This document shows, one piece after another, positions 45,365-54,013 of a stretch of DNA of 64,000 bases (the stretch's first letter is position 1; the number at the start of each line of letters is the position of its first letter). The stretch lies in assembly GCA_037144255.1 (NCBI GenBank), contig JBAWXE010000001.1:33460-97459 (forward strand), in the 5' to 3' direction. This DNA is from JBAWXE01 sp037144255. Lineage in GTDB: Bacteria > Bacteroidota > Bacteroidia > Chitinophagales > Chitinophagaceae. The notes under the pieces are model-generated. The model worked only from the letters and a program-made list of their open reading frames with translations. It searched no databases and was not told the DNA's origin. Both the position numbers and the translations under genes were made by a program.

Positions 45365-46753
45365 TTACACCAAATGTCCTTCCCACCTAATACATTTTTC
45401 GGGGTAGCTGGCAGCGTGCTTGTATATAAGGTTGCGTATATAGTCGTTGTCCTGATAAGGTTCCAGTTGTTCCTGTAGTGCATCTATATTCTTCAGTGCC
45501 TTATCAGAATTGATATATCCCATACCATAAAAGCTACCTTGTTTTATCAGTATGCAGCTTTGCTCGGCCTCGCTACGGCCCATATCTACTAATGCAAAAG
45601 TGGGTAAGTGTTTCTGAATCCAGCTAATGGCCTGCGCTACTTTTTCGTTATATACCTCTGGTGTAGCAGTAGCCATACAAGTAGTACCTGTGCATGTGTC
45701 AGCAGCCTCGCCATTACTACAATCGGCATCTTTGGCAATATTGCATAAGCGGGCACACAGGCCAAACTCTGTAATGAGCTGTCGCAGCCAATGATGCCCT
45801 TCGGCAATGGTATTGAAAGTATATACAGGTTTGAAGTGCTCTTTGTGTTTGTCTATAGCTAGTCGCAAATAACCTTGTCTGTCCTCGTAAGCAAAGAGGC
45901 CGAACTTAGGATGATAGCCTTTCTGACTGCGATTGTGTGCAGGCCATAGTTTGCGTATCTCTGTACTCTCCAGAATATGTGCCATCAGATCGGTAGCACA
46001 GGGTTTGTAAGTGATACGGAATATCTCCCGCAGGAAATCCTGTTTTTGTTTATTGGTCTTGTTGTTAGAGAAATGGCTTTTGATACGCTTCTGTAAATTT
46101 TTGGCCTTGCCTACATATATCACCTTGCCGGTAGCATTGTAGAAATAGTATACCCCCGGTGTAGCGGGTAAGCCGTCTACCTGTTCTACAGGTACATTAG
46201 GTGGCAGGTACTGTTCGCGGTTACGACCTTTGAGCATATCCAGCACGGCATTGTCCTTGTCGCGTTCCATAAGGTAAGTGAACAGATGTGCAGTAGCCAT
46301 AGCATCGCCACCTGCACGGTGCCTATTGCCATGTGTGATCTCTAACTGATGGCAGAGCTTACCCAAACTATAGCTTTTAAGGCCAGGTACTATCTTACGA
46401 CTAAGGCGGACGGTACATAATTTCTTTACATCCCAATCGTAACCCGCACGTTGTAGCTGGTACTTGATAAAAGAGTAATCGAAATTGACATTATGAGCTA
46501 TGAATATCTTATCGTGCAGTAGCTGGTATATCTGCTCAGCCACCTCATCGAAAGTAGGGGCATTAGCTACCATATCGTTGGTAATGCCTGTAAGACCCTG
46601 AATGAAGTACGGTATGGGTTGTTGAGGGTTGATGAGCGTTTCGTACAGATGCAGTATCTCCTGTCCATCGTGAATGACGATAGCTATCTCGGTAATGCCA
46701 TTGCCTGAGGCCTGGCCACCTGTGGTTTCGATATCTACTACTGCATATAACAT
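45365..46753 (-). CDS. DnaQ-like 3'-5' exonuclease fused to a GIY-YIG endonuclease domain
   Basis: 462 residues. Exonuclease domain about 1-165 with DEDDh residues D7, E9 (VDIETTG), D92 (NVNFD), H145 and D150 (HRAGGD). GIY-YIG domain about 196-280 (GVYYF 200-204, YVGKAKNLQKRI 213-224, with Arg223 in the usual place). The rest resembles the UvrC/Cho-type C-terminal region (CARLCNI). Fusions of this order are known in several phyla and are thought to act in excision-type DNA repair or flap processing. Monocistronic. Confidence 0.9.
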   Translation of the reverse strand: MLYAVVDIETTGGQASGNGITEIAIVIHDGQEILHLYETLINPQQPIPYFIQGLTGITNDMVANAPTFDEVAEQIYQLLHDKIFIAHNVNFDYSFIKYQLQRAGYDWDVKKLCTVRLSRKIVPGLKSYSLGKLCHQLEITHGNRHRAGGDAMATAHLFTYLMERDKDNAVLDMLKGRNREQYLPPNVPVEQVDGLPATPGVYYFYNATGKVIYVGKAKNLQKRIKSHFSNNKTNKQKQDFLREIFRITYKPCATDLMAHILESTEIRKLWPAHNRSQKGYHPKFGLFAYEDRQGYLRLAIDKHKEHFKPVYTFNTIAEGHHWLRQLITEFGLCARLCNIAKDADCSNGEAADTCTGTTCMATATPEVYNEKVAQAISWIQKHLPTFALVDMGRSEAEQSCILIKQGSFYGMGYINSDKALKNIDALQEQLEPYQDNDYIRNLIYKHAASYPEKCIRWEGHLV

Positions 46754-46842
46754 CTGTGCGCCTCAAATTGACTTAGCCGATGACAAGGCTAAGTATTGCT
46801 AAGTTAAGTTAAGAATCAACACAACAGATGGATATGTTGATA

Positions 46843-46871
46843 TAAAAAAGCGGACCTCGTAAGAGGTCCGC
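46843..46871 (-). terminator. Intrinsic terminator after hpf
   Basis: GCGGACCTC (46850-46858), loop GTAA, GAGGTCCGC (46863-46871); on the minus strand a T run (CTTTTTTATA) follows, so it ends the rpsU-xerC-hpf direction. Confidence 0.88.
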
Positions 46872-46903
46872 CTGAGATATAAATATATGGTAAGATGATA
46901 TGG

Positions 46904-47203
46904 TTATACCATCGCTTTTTCTTTTTGACGTTTTATCTGTGTGACCATAGAGTTGAAGGCAAGGTCGAAAGATTCTGCGAAATTTTTGCTTTCGTGCTTT
47001 ACAAAGAGTGTATGTTTTGGTATCGTCACTTTTATCTCAGCCACTTTATCCTTTATCTGGTGCACTACATTGTCGAGGATCAAAAATACTTCTACACTGA
47101 GTATTTGGTCGTGGAAGGTGGAGAACTTTTGTACTTTTTCGTTTACATGTTCCATCAATTTAGTGTCTGCATCAAAATGCACGGTACGGATTTGCACATT
47201 CAT
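46904..47203 (-). CDS. hpf: Ribosome hibernation-promoting factor
   Basis: 99-residue HPF/RaiA-type protein that binds the 30S decoding region and keeps idle ribosomes inactive. The beta-alpha-beta pattern with basic patch is clear (FDADTKLMEHVNEKVQKFS, then KVTIPKHTLFVKHES). It is the short form with no extra dimerising domain. In Bacteroidota the order rpsU-xerC/D-hpf is often followed by translation genes such as tuf; here a terminator follows directly. Confidence 0.9.
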   Translation of the reverse strand: MNVQIRTVHFDADTKLMEHVNEKVQKFSTFHDQILSVEVFLILDNVVHQIKDKVAEIKVTIPKHTLFVKHESKNFAESFDLAFNSMVTQIKRQKEKAMV

Positions 47204-47231
47204 AATTGAACTGTTTAAAAGGTTAACTTAT

Positions 47232-48122
47232 TTACCCACGGGGATGATTGAGTTTATGTATCTCCTTGAGTTTATCTATATTATTATGCGTATAAACTTG
47301 TGTGGCTGCCAGGCTGCTATGGCCCAAGAGGTCTTTTATAGCCTGTATATTGGCGCCGTTATTCAATAAGTGTGTAGCGAAAGTGTGACGCAATACGTGC
47401 GGGCTTCTTTTTTTGAGAGTAGAGGTCATGGTCAGGTATTTTTTGACCACCCTGTATACATAGCCTGCATATAAAGGTTCGCCACTTTCTAGTACTAACA
47501 GGTGTTTATCGTCATTGGCTATGAGTTTCTTTTTTTCAGTGATATAATTTTTTATTTTGTCCAGTAGCACTGGGCTTACCGGTACTAAACGTTCTTTGTT
47601 TCCTTTACCTAATATACGAATTTGTTTGAGGCTCCATTCTATGTCTGTTTCTTTTAGTTGCAACAACTCAGAGCGACGCATTCCAGTTTGGTAAAGCAAA
47701 TCGCATACCAATCTTTCTGTATTGCCTTTAAAACCTTCATCAAATTGCAATTCTTCCATCAAATGCTCTGTTTCGCTTTCCTTCATGAACACAGGTAAGC
47801 GTTCAGGCAGGCGCAAGGCATGCATTTGTCTAACGGGGTTTTTGTCAACTAATTGTCGACGCAATAAATATTTATAAAATGAATTTAGCGTGGAGATCTT
47901 TCGGTTGATGGTACGAGCGGATTGTTTGTCATCTTTGAGAGATGCTAACCAGCTACGAATGTGAAAATGTTCTATTTGTTTTGCGTCTTGACAATCGAAC
48001 TGATGGAGCATGAAGGCTTTGAATTGCTCCAGGTCATTTGTATAAGCTGTTAGGGTGAGTGGAGAATATCTTCTCTCAAACCTAAGGTACTGCAGAAAAA
48101 CCGCTTGCCATTGCTCTAACAT
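47232..48122 (-). CDS. xerC: Tyrosine recombinase of XerC/D type
   Basis: 296 residues with SAM-like N-terminal domain (about 5-85) and catalytic domain with all six expected residues: R149 (TGMRRSE), K173 (LGKGNK), H242 and R245 (HVLRHTFATH), H268 (LGHSS) and Tyr277 (QVYTH). Length and lack of extra domains fit the housekeeping Xer recombinase that resolves chromosome dimers at dif. Whether it is the XerC or XerD subtype is not certain. It lies between rpsU and hpf, a conserved Bacteroidota order, with a 17-bp hairpin five bases before its ATG. Confidence 0.93.
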   Translation of the reverse strand: MLEQWQAVFLQYLRFERRYSPLTLTAYTNDLEQFKAFMLHQFDCQDAKQIEHFHIRSWLASLKDDKQSARTINRKISTLNSFYKYLLRRQLVDKNPVRQMHALRLPERLPVFMKESETEHLMEELQFDEGFKGNTERLVCDLLYQTGMRRSELLQLKETDIEWSLKQIRILGKGNKERLVPVSPVLLDKIKNYITEKKKLIANDDKHLLVLESGEPLYAGYVYRVVKKYLTMTSTLKKRSPHVLRHTFATHLLNNGANIQAIKDLLGHSSLAATQVYTHNNIDKLKEIHKLNHPRG

Positions 48123-48127
48123 AGAAA

Positions 48128-48167
48128 TACCTGCTATTGTAAATATACAAATTTACAATAGCAGGTA
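48128..48167 (-). terminator. Long hairpin between rpsU and xerC
   Basis: Bases 48128-48144 and 48151-48167 are exact complements (core TACCTGCTATTG/CAATAGCAGGTA), six-base loop. On the minus strand it follows rpsU by 29 bases and ends five bases before the xerC ATG, with only a weak T tract. It may end most rpsU transcripts or hide the xerC start. Confidence 0.7.
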
Positions 48168-48196
48168 CAAATCTTATTTATGAGAATAAGTTAGGA

Positions 48197-48394
48197 TTAA
48201 TCCTCGAATTTTCCGGCTGCCATTTGTTGGCGGTATACGGCTTTCAGAACTTCAGTACGGCGTCTAATAGATGGCTTAGTGAAAAACTGACGGTCACGTA
48301 ATTGATTGAGAATGCGCGATTTTTCATACTTTTTCTTGTATTTCTTAAGCGCTTTGTCAATGTTTTCGCAATCTTTTGAATCTATGATCAACAT
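48197..48394 (-). CDS. rpsU: 30S ribosomal protein S21
   Basis: 65-residue S21: DSKDCENIDKALKKYKKKYE, then RDRQFFTKPSIRRRTEVLKA. Small-subunit protein near the anti-Shine-Dalgarno end of 16S rRNA. First gene of the rpsU-xerC-hpf direction. A near -7 box (AACTTTTG) lies about 57 bases upstream on the minus strand. Confidence 0.95.
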   Translation of the reverse strand: MLIIDSKDCENIDKALKKYKKKYEKSRILNQLRDRQFFTKPSIRRRTEVLKAVYRQQMAAGKFED

Positions 48395-48543
48395 AATATT
48401 ATACCCCCTTTTGGTCTTTGAGGACTGCGAAGTTAGGAACTTTTTTTATTTGAACAAAAGTTTTTAGGGACTAAGCTGAAAACTGAATAATTTTGGGTGT
48501 AATATTACGTTATATACGTACAAGTGGCCTTAAGGGCAGTCAT

Positions 48544-49065
48544 ATGATTAAAAAAATACTATTTATTTTGTGTAGTGTGCTTGTATTGTACTCTTGTCAG
48601 AAGTGGCAGGATAAGCCTGCAGCAGATCCGCACCTGAGTAATAAGTATTGTAATGACCCTACGGCAGTGAATTATAATTGGGGTTTCCCGGGTACGCCGG
48701 ATAATACGGTATGTTACTATCCTACTGATGTATTCAAGGGCACTTATACCTTTAAGGATTCTGTTTACCTGCCGGATGACTCATTGGCTTTTGTAAAGTC
48801 ATATACCCTGAATGTAATAGCCATCAACCATGTGAATATGGCTGTGATGGGCTTTTGCGGTACATCAGACTCGCTGAAATTCACAGCAGGCAAGTATGGT
48901 ATGGCCACCGCGGATACGAACGCTGTAAGTGGCCAGTTCTTTTGTAGGCAACTAGATACCCTGACCGGTAATCTGGTAATAGATAGTGCAGGATTTCAGA
49001 TCAGTTTCAAGGTGCAGAGCGACACCGGATATACCATACATAGCGGTCAGGCTATAAAACAATAG
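48544..49065 (+). CDS. Predicted lipoprotein of unknown function
   Basis: 173 residues from the ATG at 48544; a frame from TTG at 48493 lacks a good signal. Lipobox LYSC about residue 18. The body is a small beta protein with four cysteines (CNDPTAVNYNW, CYYPTDVFKGTY, FCGTSDS, FFCRQLD), common as a Bacteroidota surface lipoprotein. The ribE gene follows 9 bases later, so the two share a transcript without obvious functional link. Confidence 0.62.
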   Translation: MIKKILFILCSVLVLYSCQKWQDKPAADPHLSNKYCNDPTAVNYNWGFPGTPDNTVCYYPTDVFKGTYTFKDSVYLPDDSLAFVKSYTLNVIAINHVNMAVMGFCGTSDSLKFTAGKYGMATADTNAVSGQFFCRQLDTLTGNLVIDSAGFQISFKVQSDTGYTIHSGQAIKQ

Positions 49066-49074
49066 ATTTACAAC

Positions 49075-49662
49075 ATGTTTACCGGCATTATAGAAACAAT
49101 GGGTACTGTATCTGAGATCATAACTTCGGGTACGAATGTTGATTTTTGGATAGAAAGTCTGATCACGTCTCAAATGAAAGTAGATCAGTCTGTGGCGCAT
49201 AATGGAGTGTGCCTGACTGTTGTGGAAATATCGGGAACCAAATACAGAGTAACGGCAGTAGCGGAGACCATAGCCAAAACCAATCTGGGTAAATGGAAGG
49301 CGGGTGACCTAGTGAATATGGAACGATCGCTGAAAGTGGGGGATAGACTGGATGGGCATTTTGTACAAGGGCATGTGGATGCCAGAGCTACCTGTATAGA
49401 AAAGCAGACAATAGATGGTAGTTGGTTATTTCGTTTTCGTTTCTCTGTTGCATTTGCAGCATTAGTAATAGAAAAGGGTTCCATATGTATCAATGGAGTA
49501 AGCCTTACGGTATTTAATGTAGGTAAAGATGAGTGTACGGTTACTATTATTCCCTACACATACGAACATACTAATTTCCAAAACATAGAAGAAGGCTCCA
49601 TTGTAAATATAGAGTTTGATGTACTAGGTAAATACCTGCTTAGGAAACAAGAAGTGGGGTAA
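49075..49662 (+). CDS. ribE: Riboflavin synthase, alpha subunit
   Basis: 195 residues; converts two 6,7-dimethyl-8-ribityllumazine into riboflavin. Two lumazine-binding repeats are visible: MFTGIIETMGTV (1-12), VAHNGVCLTVVEI (about 42-54), and in the second half GHFVQGHVDA and INGVSLTVFNV. No FMN riboswitch fits in the 9-base gap from the preceding gene. No other rib gene is adjacent. Stops four bases before the convergent DUF5723 gene. Confidence 0.93.
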   Translation: MFTGIIETMGTVSEIITSGTNVDFWIESLITSQMKVDQSVAHNGVCLTVVEISGTKYRVTAVAETIAKTNLGKWKAGDLVNMERSLKVGDRLDGHFVQGHVDARATCIEKQTIDGSWLFRFRFSVAFAALVIEKGSICINGVSLTVFNVGKDECTVTIIPYTYEHTNFQNIEEGSIVNIEFDVLGKYLLRKQEVG

Positions 49663-49666
49663 TCTT

Positions 49667-51046
49667 TTACCAGAATTTATCTTTTTTGGATGCGCCATCG
49701 AAGTGTTCTTCTTTGTCTTCTTCTTTAATATTTTTTCCGAATACCAAATTCATACCCATACGCAGGTTCATATTTTTACTATCCAGTGGTGTTACAGCAG
49801 CCCACCAATTGTCAGTAGCAACATACCATTGCATATTTAGGAACTGTAAAATTACAGCACCGCCCACGTTGAAAGTGGATGTGGACTTTGCAGTATAGGA
49901 TAATGCACCTGTAAAATGATTGCCGAGTTTCAATTGATAACAAAGGGTGCCTGCATAAATGATTTGATCATTGAAACGAGTACCGCTGAGCTGTAATCCA
50001 AACAAATTGTGTTTTGTATTGTAATTAACTGTAGTGAAGAAATTATAAGGTAATGTGGTAGCGTAAGAACTATTGTTTTCTGCAAATTTGATCAGCTTTT
50101 TTAGTGAGTCTGTAAGATTTTGGGATGAGACGATATCAGTGTTGCCTTGAAAAAAGCTCTCAGCGTGGAAACCATCAAATGTGAATGCTGCTGGTCCGGC
50201 AGTATAATTATGTATGTTGCTGGTCCAGTTGATATAACCCAGATCATTGATGCCTGCTGATAAACTTAATTTAGGAGTGATCTCATATTTGGCCCCTAAG
50301 TCTATTGCATAACCCTTGTTCTTATTATTCATGATATAATCAGCACCGAAATAACCATCCTTTTTATCGTTACTATCAGGTATTCCACTCATCTGAACAT
50401 TCATATTAGCAGTTGCTGTGAGCTGATAATAAGATGGATCTGTATATAATTGTATGGAAGTGGTTTTACTATTAATGTTTGTCTTTCCAAATAACATTTT
50501 GGGACTGAGTCCAATTGTTAAGTTGCCAAATCGTTTAGATAAGTGTAAAGCATATTCGCGATAATAGGTGGCATTGATTCCGAAATTGCCTATGTTCAAA
50601 GTTTGTCCAATATAGTGACCATTACCATACCATAATAGTTTGAAAAAATCGTTGGGGTAGGCAAATTGAAAATCTAATTTATCATTGATAGACAATCCGG
50701 CAGAGAATCCATGTGAAGCATAGTTGAATGAGAAAAGAGAGACTGAGGCACCAAATGCCAAGAAATTCTTACTATCCAATTTATCAATCAGTTTACCTAG
50801 ATCTACGCCCATAGTATTGTTATCTACCCTATGGAATACATCATGGTAGCTGAAGCCAGTATTATATATATACATAGATACAGAAGAGAATACAGGTAGC
50901 CCAACTGAAACTTTTGCATCGGTCTGATTACTGGCATTGAACCACTGAGATTCTTGTAATTGTGGCAAGAATTTTAAGGTATAAGAATCTTGGCAGAAAG
51001 ATGTAATTGGTAAACAACAGCAAAGGAATATGAGTAGTTTTTTCAT
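49667..51046 (-). CDS. DUF5723-like outer-membrane protein
   Basis: 458 residues from the ATG at 51046 (signal MKKLLIFLCCCLPITSFCQ). The rest is rich in strand-type alternation with aromatic girdles, fitting a Bacteroidota beta barrel of the DUF5723 type (GAKYEITPKLSLSAGINDLG, YSLHYDG-like repeats absent). A C-terminal charged tail follows the last strand. Ten bases behind the larger surface-protein gene, so a two-gene unit. Confidence 0.75.
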   Translation of the reverse strand: MKKLLIFLCCCLPITSFCQDSYTLKFLPQLQESQWFNASNQTDAKVSVGLPVFSSVSMYIYNTGFSYHDVFHRVDNNTMGVDLGKLIDKLDSKNFLAFGASVSLFSFNYASHGFSAGLSINDKLDFQFAYPNDFFKLLWYGNGHYIGQTLNIGNFGINATYYREYALHLSKRFGNLTIGLSPKMLFGKTNINSKTTSIQLYTDPSYYQLTATANMNVQMSGIPDSNDKKDGYFGADYIMNNKNKGYAIDLGAKYEITPKLSLSAGINDLGYINWTSNIHNYTAGPAAFTFDGFHAESFFQGNTDIVSSQNLTDSLKKLIKFAENNSSYATTLPYNFFTTVNYNTKHNLFGLQLSGTRFNDQIIYAGTLCYQLKLGNHFTGALSYTAKSTSTFNVGGAVILQFLNMQWYVATDNWWAAVTPLDSKNMNLRMGMNLVFGKNIKEEDKEEHFDGASKKDKFW

Positions 51047-51056
51047 AAAGTAGTTT

Positions 51057-52634
51057 TTATAAGCTAGTTGAGACATTTAACATGAAACGAAATCCCAATT
51101 TGATGTTGATGTTGTCAGATGAATGTATCTGCACAGAATTAGTGCCACTGCTTTTTAAGTTTCCACGTATAAAACCGTATCGGACCTTAGAAGCCATGAT
51201 ATGGTACCTATCGTGGTCGTAAATGAAATCGCTGGTGGCTAATGTGCTGCCATTTACTACCCCAGATGAATTGACAGGTGCCTGAGGTATGAGATTGTTA
51301 GTAGGTGTTATCAGTGAATCGAGAATATTATATGCACTATCTGCAAAATATAATTGTATAGAAGCATATACAGGGAAGGCATTATTGACCAACATCTTGA
51401 ATTCTGCTTTTTGCAGGATATTGGTGTCCTTTGGCAAAGACATTTTTAAGGTATCCTGTAGAGAGAATTCTATGATCTTGAACCATGCAGGTAATTCTGC
51501 ATCAGCACTGAGCGAGATAGTGCTTTGATCTGTAATAAAATTGTAAGGCATTCCGCCCCCCGGATTAATATCGATATGCCCAACATAGATCACCTGATTA
51601 GGTGCCGGGTTAAATATATTTTGGATAGTACTATTGGTACTATCTACCGTATAATTACTAGTATCTGTAGACCCTATAGATGTTGCGCCAGCCACTGAGA
51701 TAGGAGAGATGTTCATATTTACATATACACCGTGATTTGTGAGACCATATAAGCTATCGAACTGCGCAGATACACCTAATCCTAATGAATTGGCGAATGC
51801 CAAATGTAGTTTGGGATTTTTTAAATATATCTGAGCAGTAAGAGTATTATTAAATACAGCAACATTTATTGTATCGTGCGGAATAGGAATGGAATAATGA
51901 CCTAAAGTACCATCAATAAAGCTATACTTGATATTAGTAAGATCGATAGCTGCTGAAAGAGAATCTGTTGAGCTGTTGATGCTTTGGCCAGAGCCATTAA
52001 TTACATAGTTGATCTTATAGGCCATGTAATTGCGAGTAGTATTACCATTTGTGAGATCTATAGTGTAATTAGACAAATCTATGGATACATCACTAGTAGA
52101 ACTTGGATAAGAAATATTAGCATTTATATTTAATGCGCTACCACTAGTATTAATAATGTTAGGAAAAGAAAGTTGTAATGATATGTTCTGCCTGTATGTA
52201 GAAGCTAAATGAAAATTGAGGGTACCAGCTTTAATCTTAATATGCTCTAGTTGAGCGCCACTAGTATCAGTATAGCTGAAATGATTTGAAAACGAATCGC
52301 TTACAGTGCCTGTAAAACTAGGTATGGATAATGGAGTATGTAAACTGATAGGGCCTGAACTATAACTCTGGTTGGGAATAAAAATATAATCTGATGCTTT
52401 TGCTGAGAACAGTTTACCATCATAATGCAAAGAATACAAACCAGTAGAATCTTCAGTTACTACATTATTGCTTTTAACTAAGTTCTTTAAGGTTAGCTGT
52501 GCATTCAATAATGGGAATGCCCAATCGGGTGTCCAGTTGTCAATTTTCAAATTATTAAAAGCAAAGTCAGATTTCTTGATACAGCTAATACCTAGAACAG
52601 AGGTAACTAAAATGAAGTAGTATATTCTTTTCAT
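51057..52634 (-). CDS. Large surface lipoprotein of unknown function
   Basis: 525 residues with lipobox GISC (cysteine about 18) and an all-beta, serine/threonine-rich body. First gene of a unit with the DUF5723 barrel; a surface-exposed or barrel-associated role is inferred only from that pairing. An inverted repeat TGACAGT-N6-ACTGTCA lies 26 bases upstream. Confidence 0.65.
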   Translation of the reverse strand: MKRIYYFILVTSVLGISCIKKSDFAFNNLKIDNWTPDWAFPLLNAQLTLKNLVKSNNVVTEDSTGLYSLHYDGKLFSAKASDYIFIPNQSYSSGPISLHTPLSIPSFTGTVSDSFSNHFSYTDTSGAQLEHIKIKAGTLNFHLASTYRQNISLQLSFPNIINTSGSALNINANISYPSSTSDVSIDLSNYTIDLTNGNTTRNYMAYKINYVINGSGQSINSSTDSLSAAIDLTNIKYSFIDGTLGHYSIPIPHDTINVAVFNNTLTAQIYLKNPKLHLAFANSLGLGVSAQFDSLYGLTNHGVYVNMNISPISVAGATSIGSTDTSNYTVDSTNSTIQNIFNPAPNQVIYVGHIDINPGGGMPYNFITDQSTISLSADAELPAWFKIIEFSLQDTLKMSLPKDTNILQKAEFKMLVNNAFPVYASIQLYFADSAYNILDSLITPTNNLIPQAPVNSSGVVNGSTLATSDFIYDHDRYHIMASKVRYGFIRGNLKSSGTNSVQIHSSDNINIKLGFRFMLNVSTSL

Positions 52635-52659
52635 AATTGAGTTTGTTTGAGATATATAA

Positions 52660-52679
52660 TGACAGTTTAATTACTGTCA
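52660..52679 (-). promoter_or_regulatory. Inverted repeat upstream of the surface-lipoprotein operon
   Basis: TGACAGT (52660-52666), six-base spacer, ACTGTCA (52673-52679), ending 26 bases from the ATG; a candidate operator. Confidence 0.4.
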
Positions 52680-52781
52680 AATAATTATAGAGCTGAATGG
52701 TATTACTAAAAATACTACAATTAGTATGCCATACAATATACATTTTTTTTAGATGTGCATGGGGTAAAGTCTACAGAAAAT

Positions 52782-52812
52782 GAAAAAGGATGCCTATAAG
52801 GCATCCTTTTTC
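52782..52812 (-). terminator. Intrinsic terminator after the VOC gene
   Basis: GAAAAAGGATGCCT (52782-52795), loop ATA, AGGCATCCTTTTTC (52799-52812); T-rich on the minus strand as well, so it stops the VOC gene. Confidence 0.88.
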
Positions 52813-52831
52813 AAGAACAATTTTGTGAAAA

Positions 52832-53215
52832 CTAGTTTTGTGAATGTAAGGCTACTTTGTTGCCTTCAGAATCAACAAAGAATGCCATATGCCCTATTTC
52901 TGGACTGATATTGGTCTTGGGCATTATTATTTTACCACCAGAGGCTTCAATTTTTGCTATAACTGGGCTCATGTCAGGGTTGGCATTAAGGTAAATAACG
53001 CTTCCGTCCATTGAAGGCTTGTGCATAGGGCTTTGGCATAATCCGCCGGAAGCTTTACCATTACCGTTTTCGCCGGGGAAGAAAGCCATTTCCATACCCA
53101 TCATACTGGTAGTATCCATTGTGATACTGAAGATGTTTTCGTAGAATGCTTTAGCACGTTTGATATCAGTTGCCGGTATTTCAAACCAGTTCAACGCATT
53201 TGTATTTTTGTCCAT
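52832..53215 (-). CDS. VOC-family protein
   Basis: 127-residue single-unit glyoxalase/bleomycin-resistance/dioxygenase-fold protein: NWFEIPATDIKRAKAFYENIF (in two parts) at the start and GHMAFFVDSEGNKVALHSQN at the end. Substrate unknown; this small group includes many uncharacterised metal-dependent enzymes. Monocistronic. Confidence 0.85.
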   Translation of the reverse strand: MDKNTNALNWFEIPATDIKRAKAFYENIFSITMDTTSMMGMEMAFFPGENGNGKASGGLCQSPMHKPSMDGSVIYLNANPDMSPVIAKIEASGGKIIMPKTNISPEIGHMAFFVDSEGNKVALHSQN

Positions 53216-53297
53216 AACGAGTTTTTTGGAATATAAATATAGTCTAAATAGCTGTATGGAATTGTTATTAAATGATGAACATTATATATGTGAAATA

Positions 53298-53954
53298 TTA
53301 CTTTGATGGCTTGCCCAGTATATCAGAAATGAAAATTCCTTTTTCAGCATCTACAGACATAGTATGCCATGCCCCAAACATTCGGGAATCGGGCATGGTG
53401 GAATCTGTTTGTAAGTAAACCAGTTGCCAAAGGAATTGTTTGCGAAAATGGACATAATGGAGGGTTATTTGGGGTTTATCCAAGGTTCTCATACCTTTTT
53501 TAGTGGCGGTATCTATTGCTTCTTCTTTTGTAATGAAATGACATTCTTCACCTTTGAGCATATAGTCCGGTATGATATTCAGGTCGCGAGCAACGTTGAG
53601 TTGTAATTTGTTGTCTAGGTCTAAGGATACTACACCGGTAACTGTATTGTATTCGGGGCAATGTGGATAACTGTATTTGACATTATAGCGAACAAAGATG
53701 TTCTGTACTTTTCCTCGGGTAGAAAAATCGGTGTCTAATACAGACCATTCGGCTTCTTTTTTTCGTTGACCTTTATAGTTGTAATAAGTATGAGGATCGT
53801 AAGTGCAGCGTTTGAAAATAGACTCTCCCACCAAAGATCGCATTATACTATCTGCATTATGGCGTACTTGTTCGATAGTGTATTGTTGACCCATAGAAAA
53901 GAAGGGGCAACCAACTATTAAAACTAGAAATATAATGCGAAATAATGAAGACAT
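53298..53954 (-). CDS. Secreted protein of unknown function
   Basis: 218 residues with signal peptide (cleavage near MGQQ, about 23). Two halves have mixed alpha/beta pattern; the segment ITKEEAIDTATKKG and FLWQLVYLQTD resemble a PepSY-like domain, but this is a weak call. Monocistronic between VOC and HAD genes. Confidence 0.6.
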   Translation of the reverse strand: MSSLFRIIFLVLIVGCPFFSMGQQYTIEQVRHNADSIMRSLVGESIFKRCTYDPHTYYNYKGQRKKEAEWSVLDTDFSTRGKVQNIFVRYNVKYSYPHCPEYNTVTGVVSLDLDNKLQLNVARDLNIIPDYMLKGEECHFITKEEAIDTATKKGMRTLDKPQITLHYVHFRKQFLWQLVYLQTDSTMPDSRMFGAWHTMSVDAEKGIFISDILGKPSK

Positions 53955-54013
53955 AATTGACAGTTATTGGAAATAAAGTTACTATCGGTTATGTAAATAT
54001 CGAGGGTTATTAA

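Noticed and set aside
49066..49074. FMN riboswitch before ribE
   Set aside because: Only nine bases separate ribE from the preceding gene, so no riboswitch fits.
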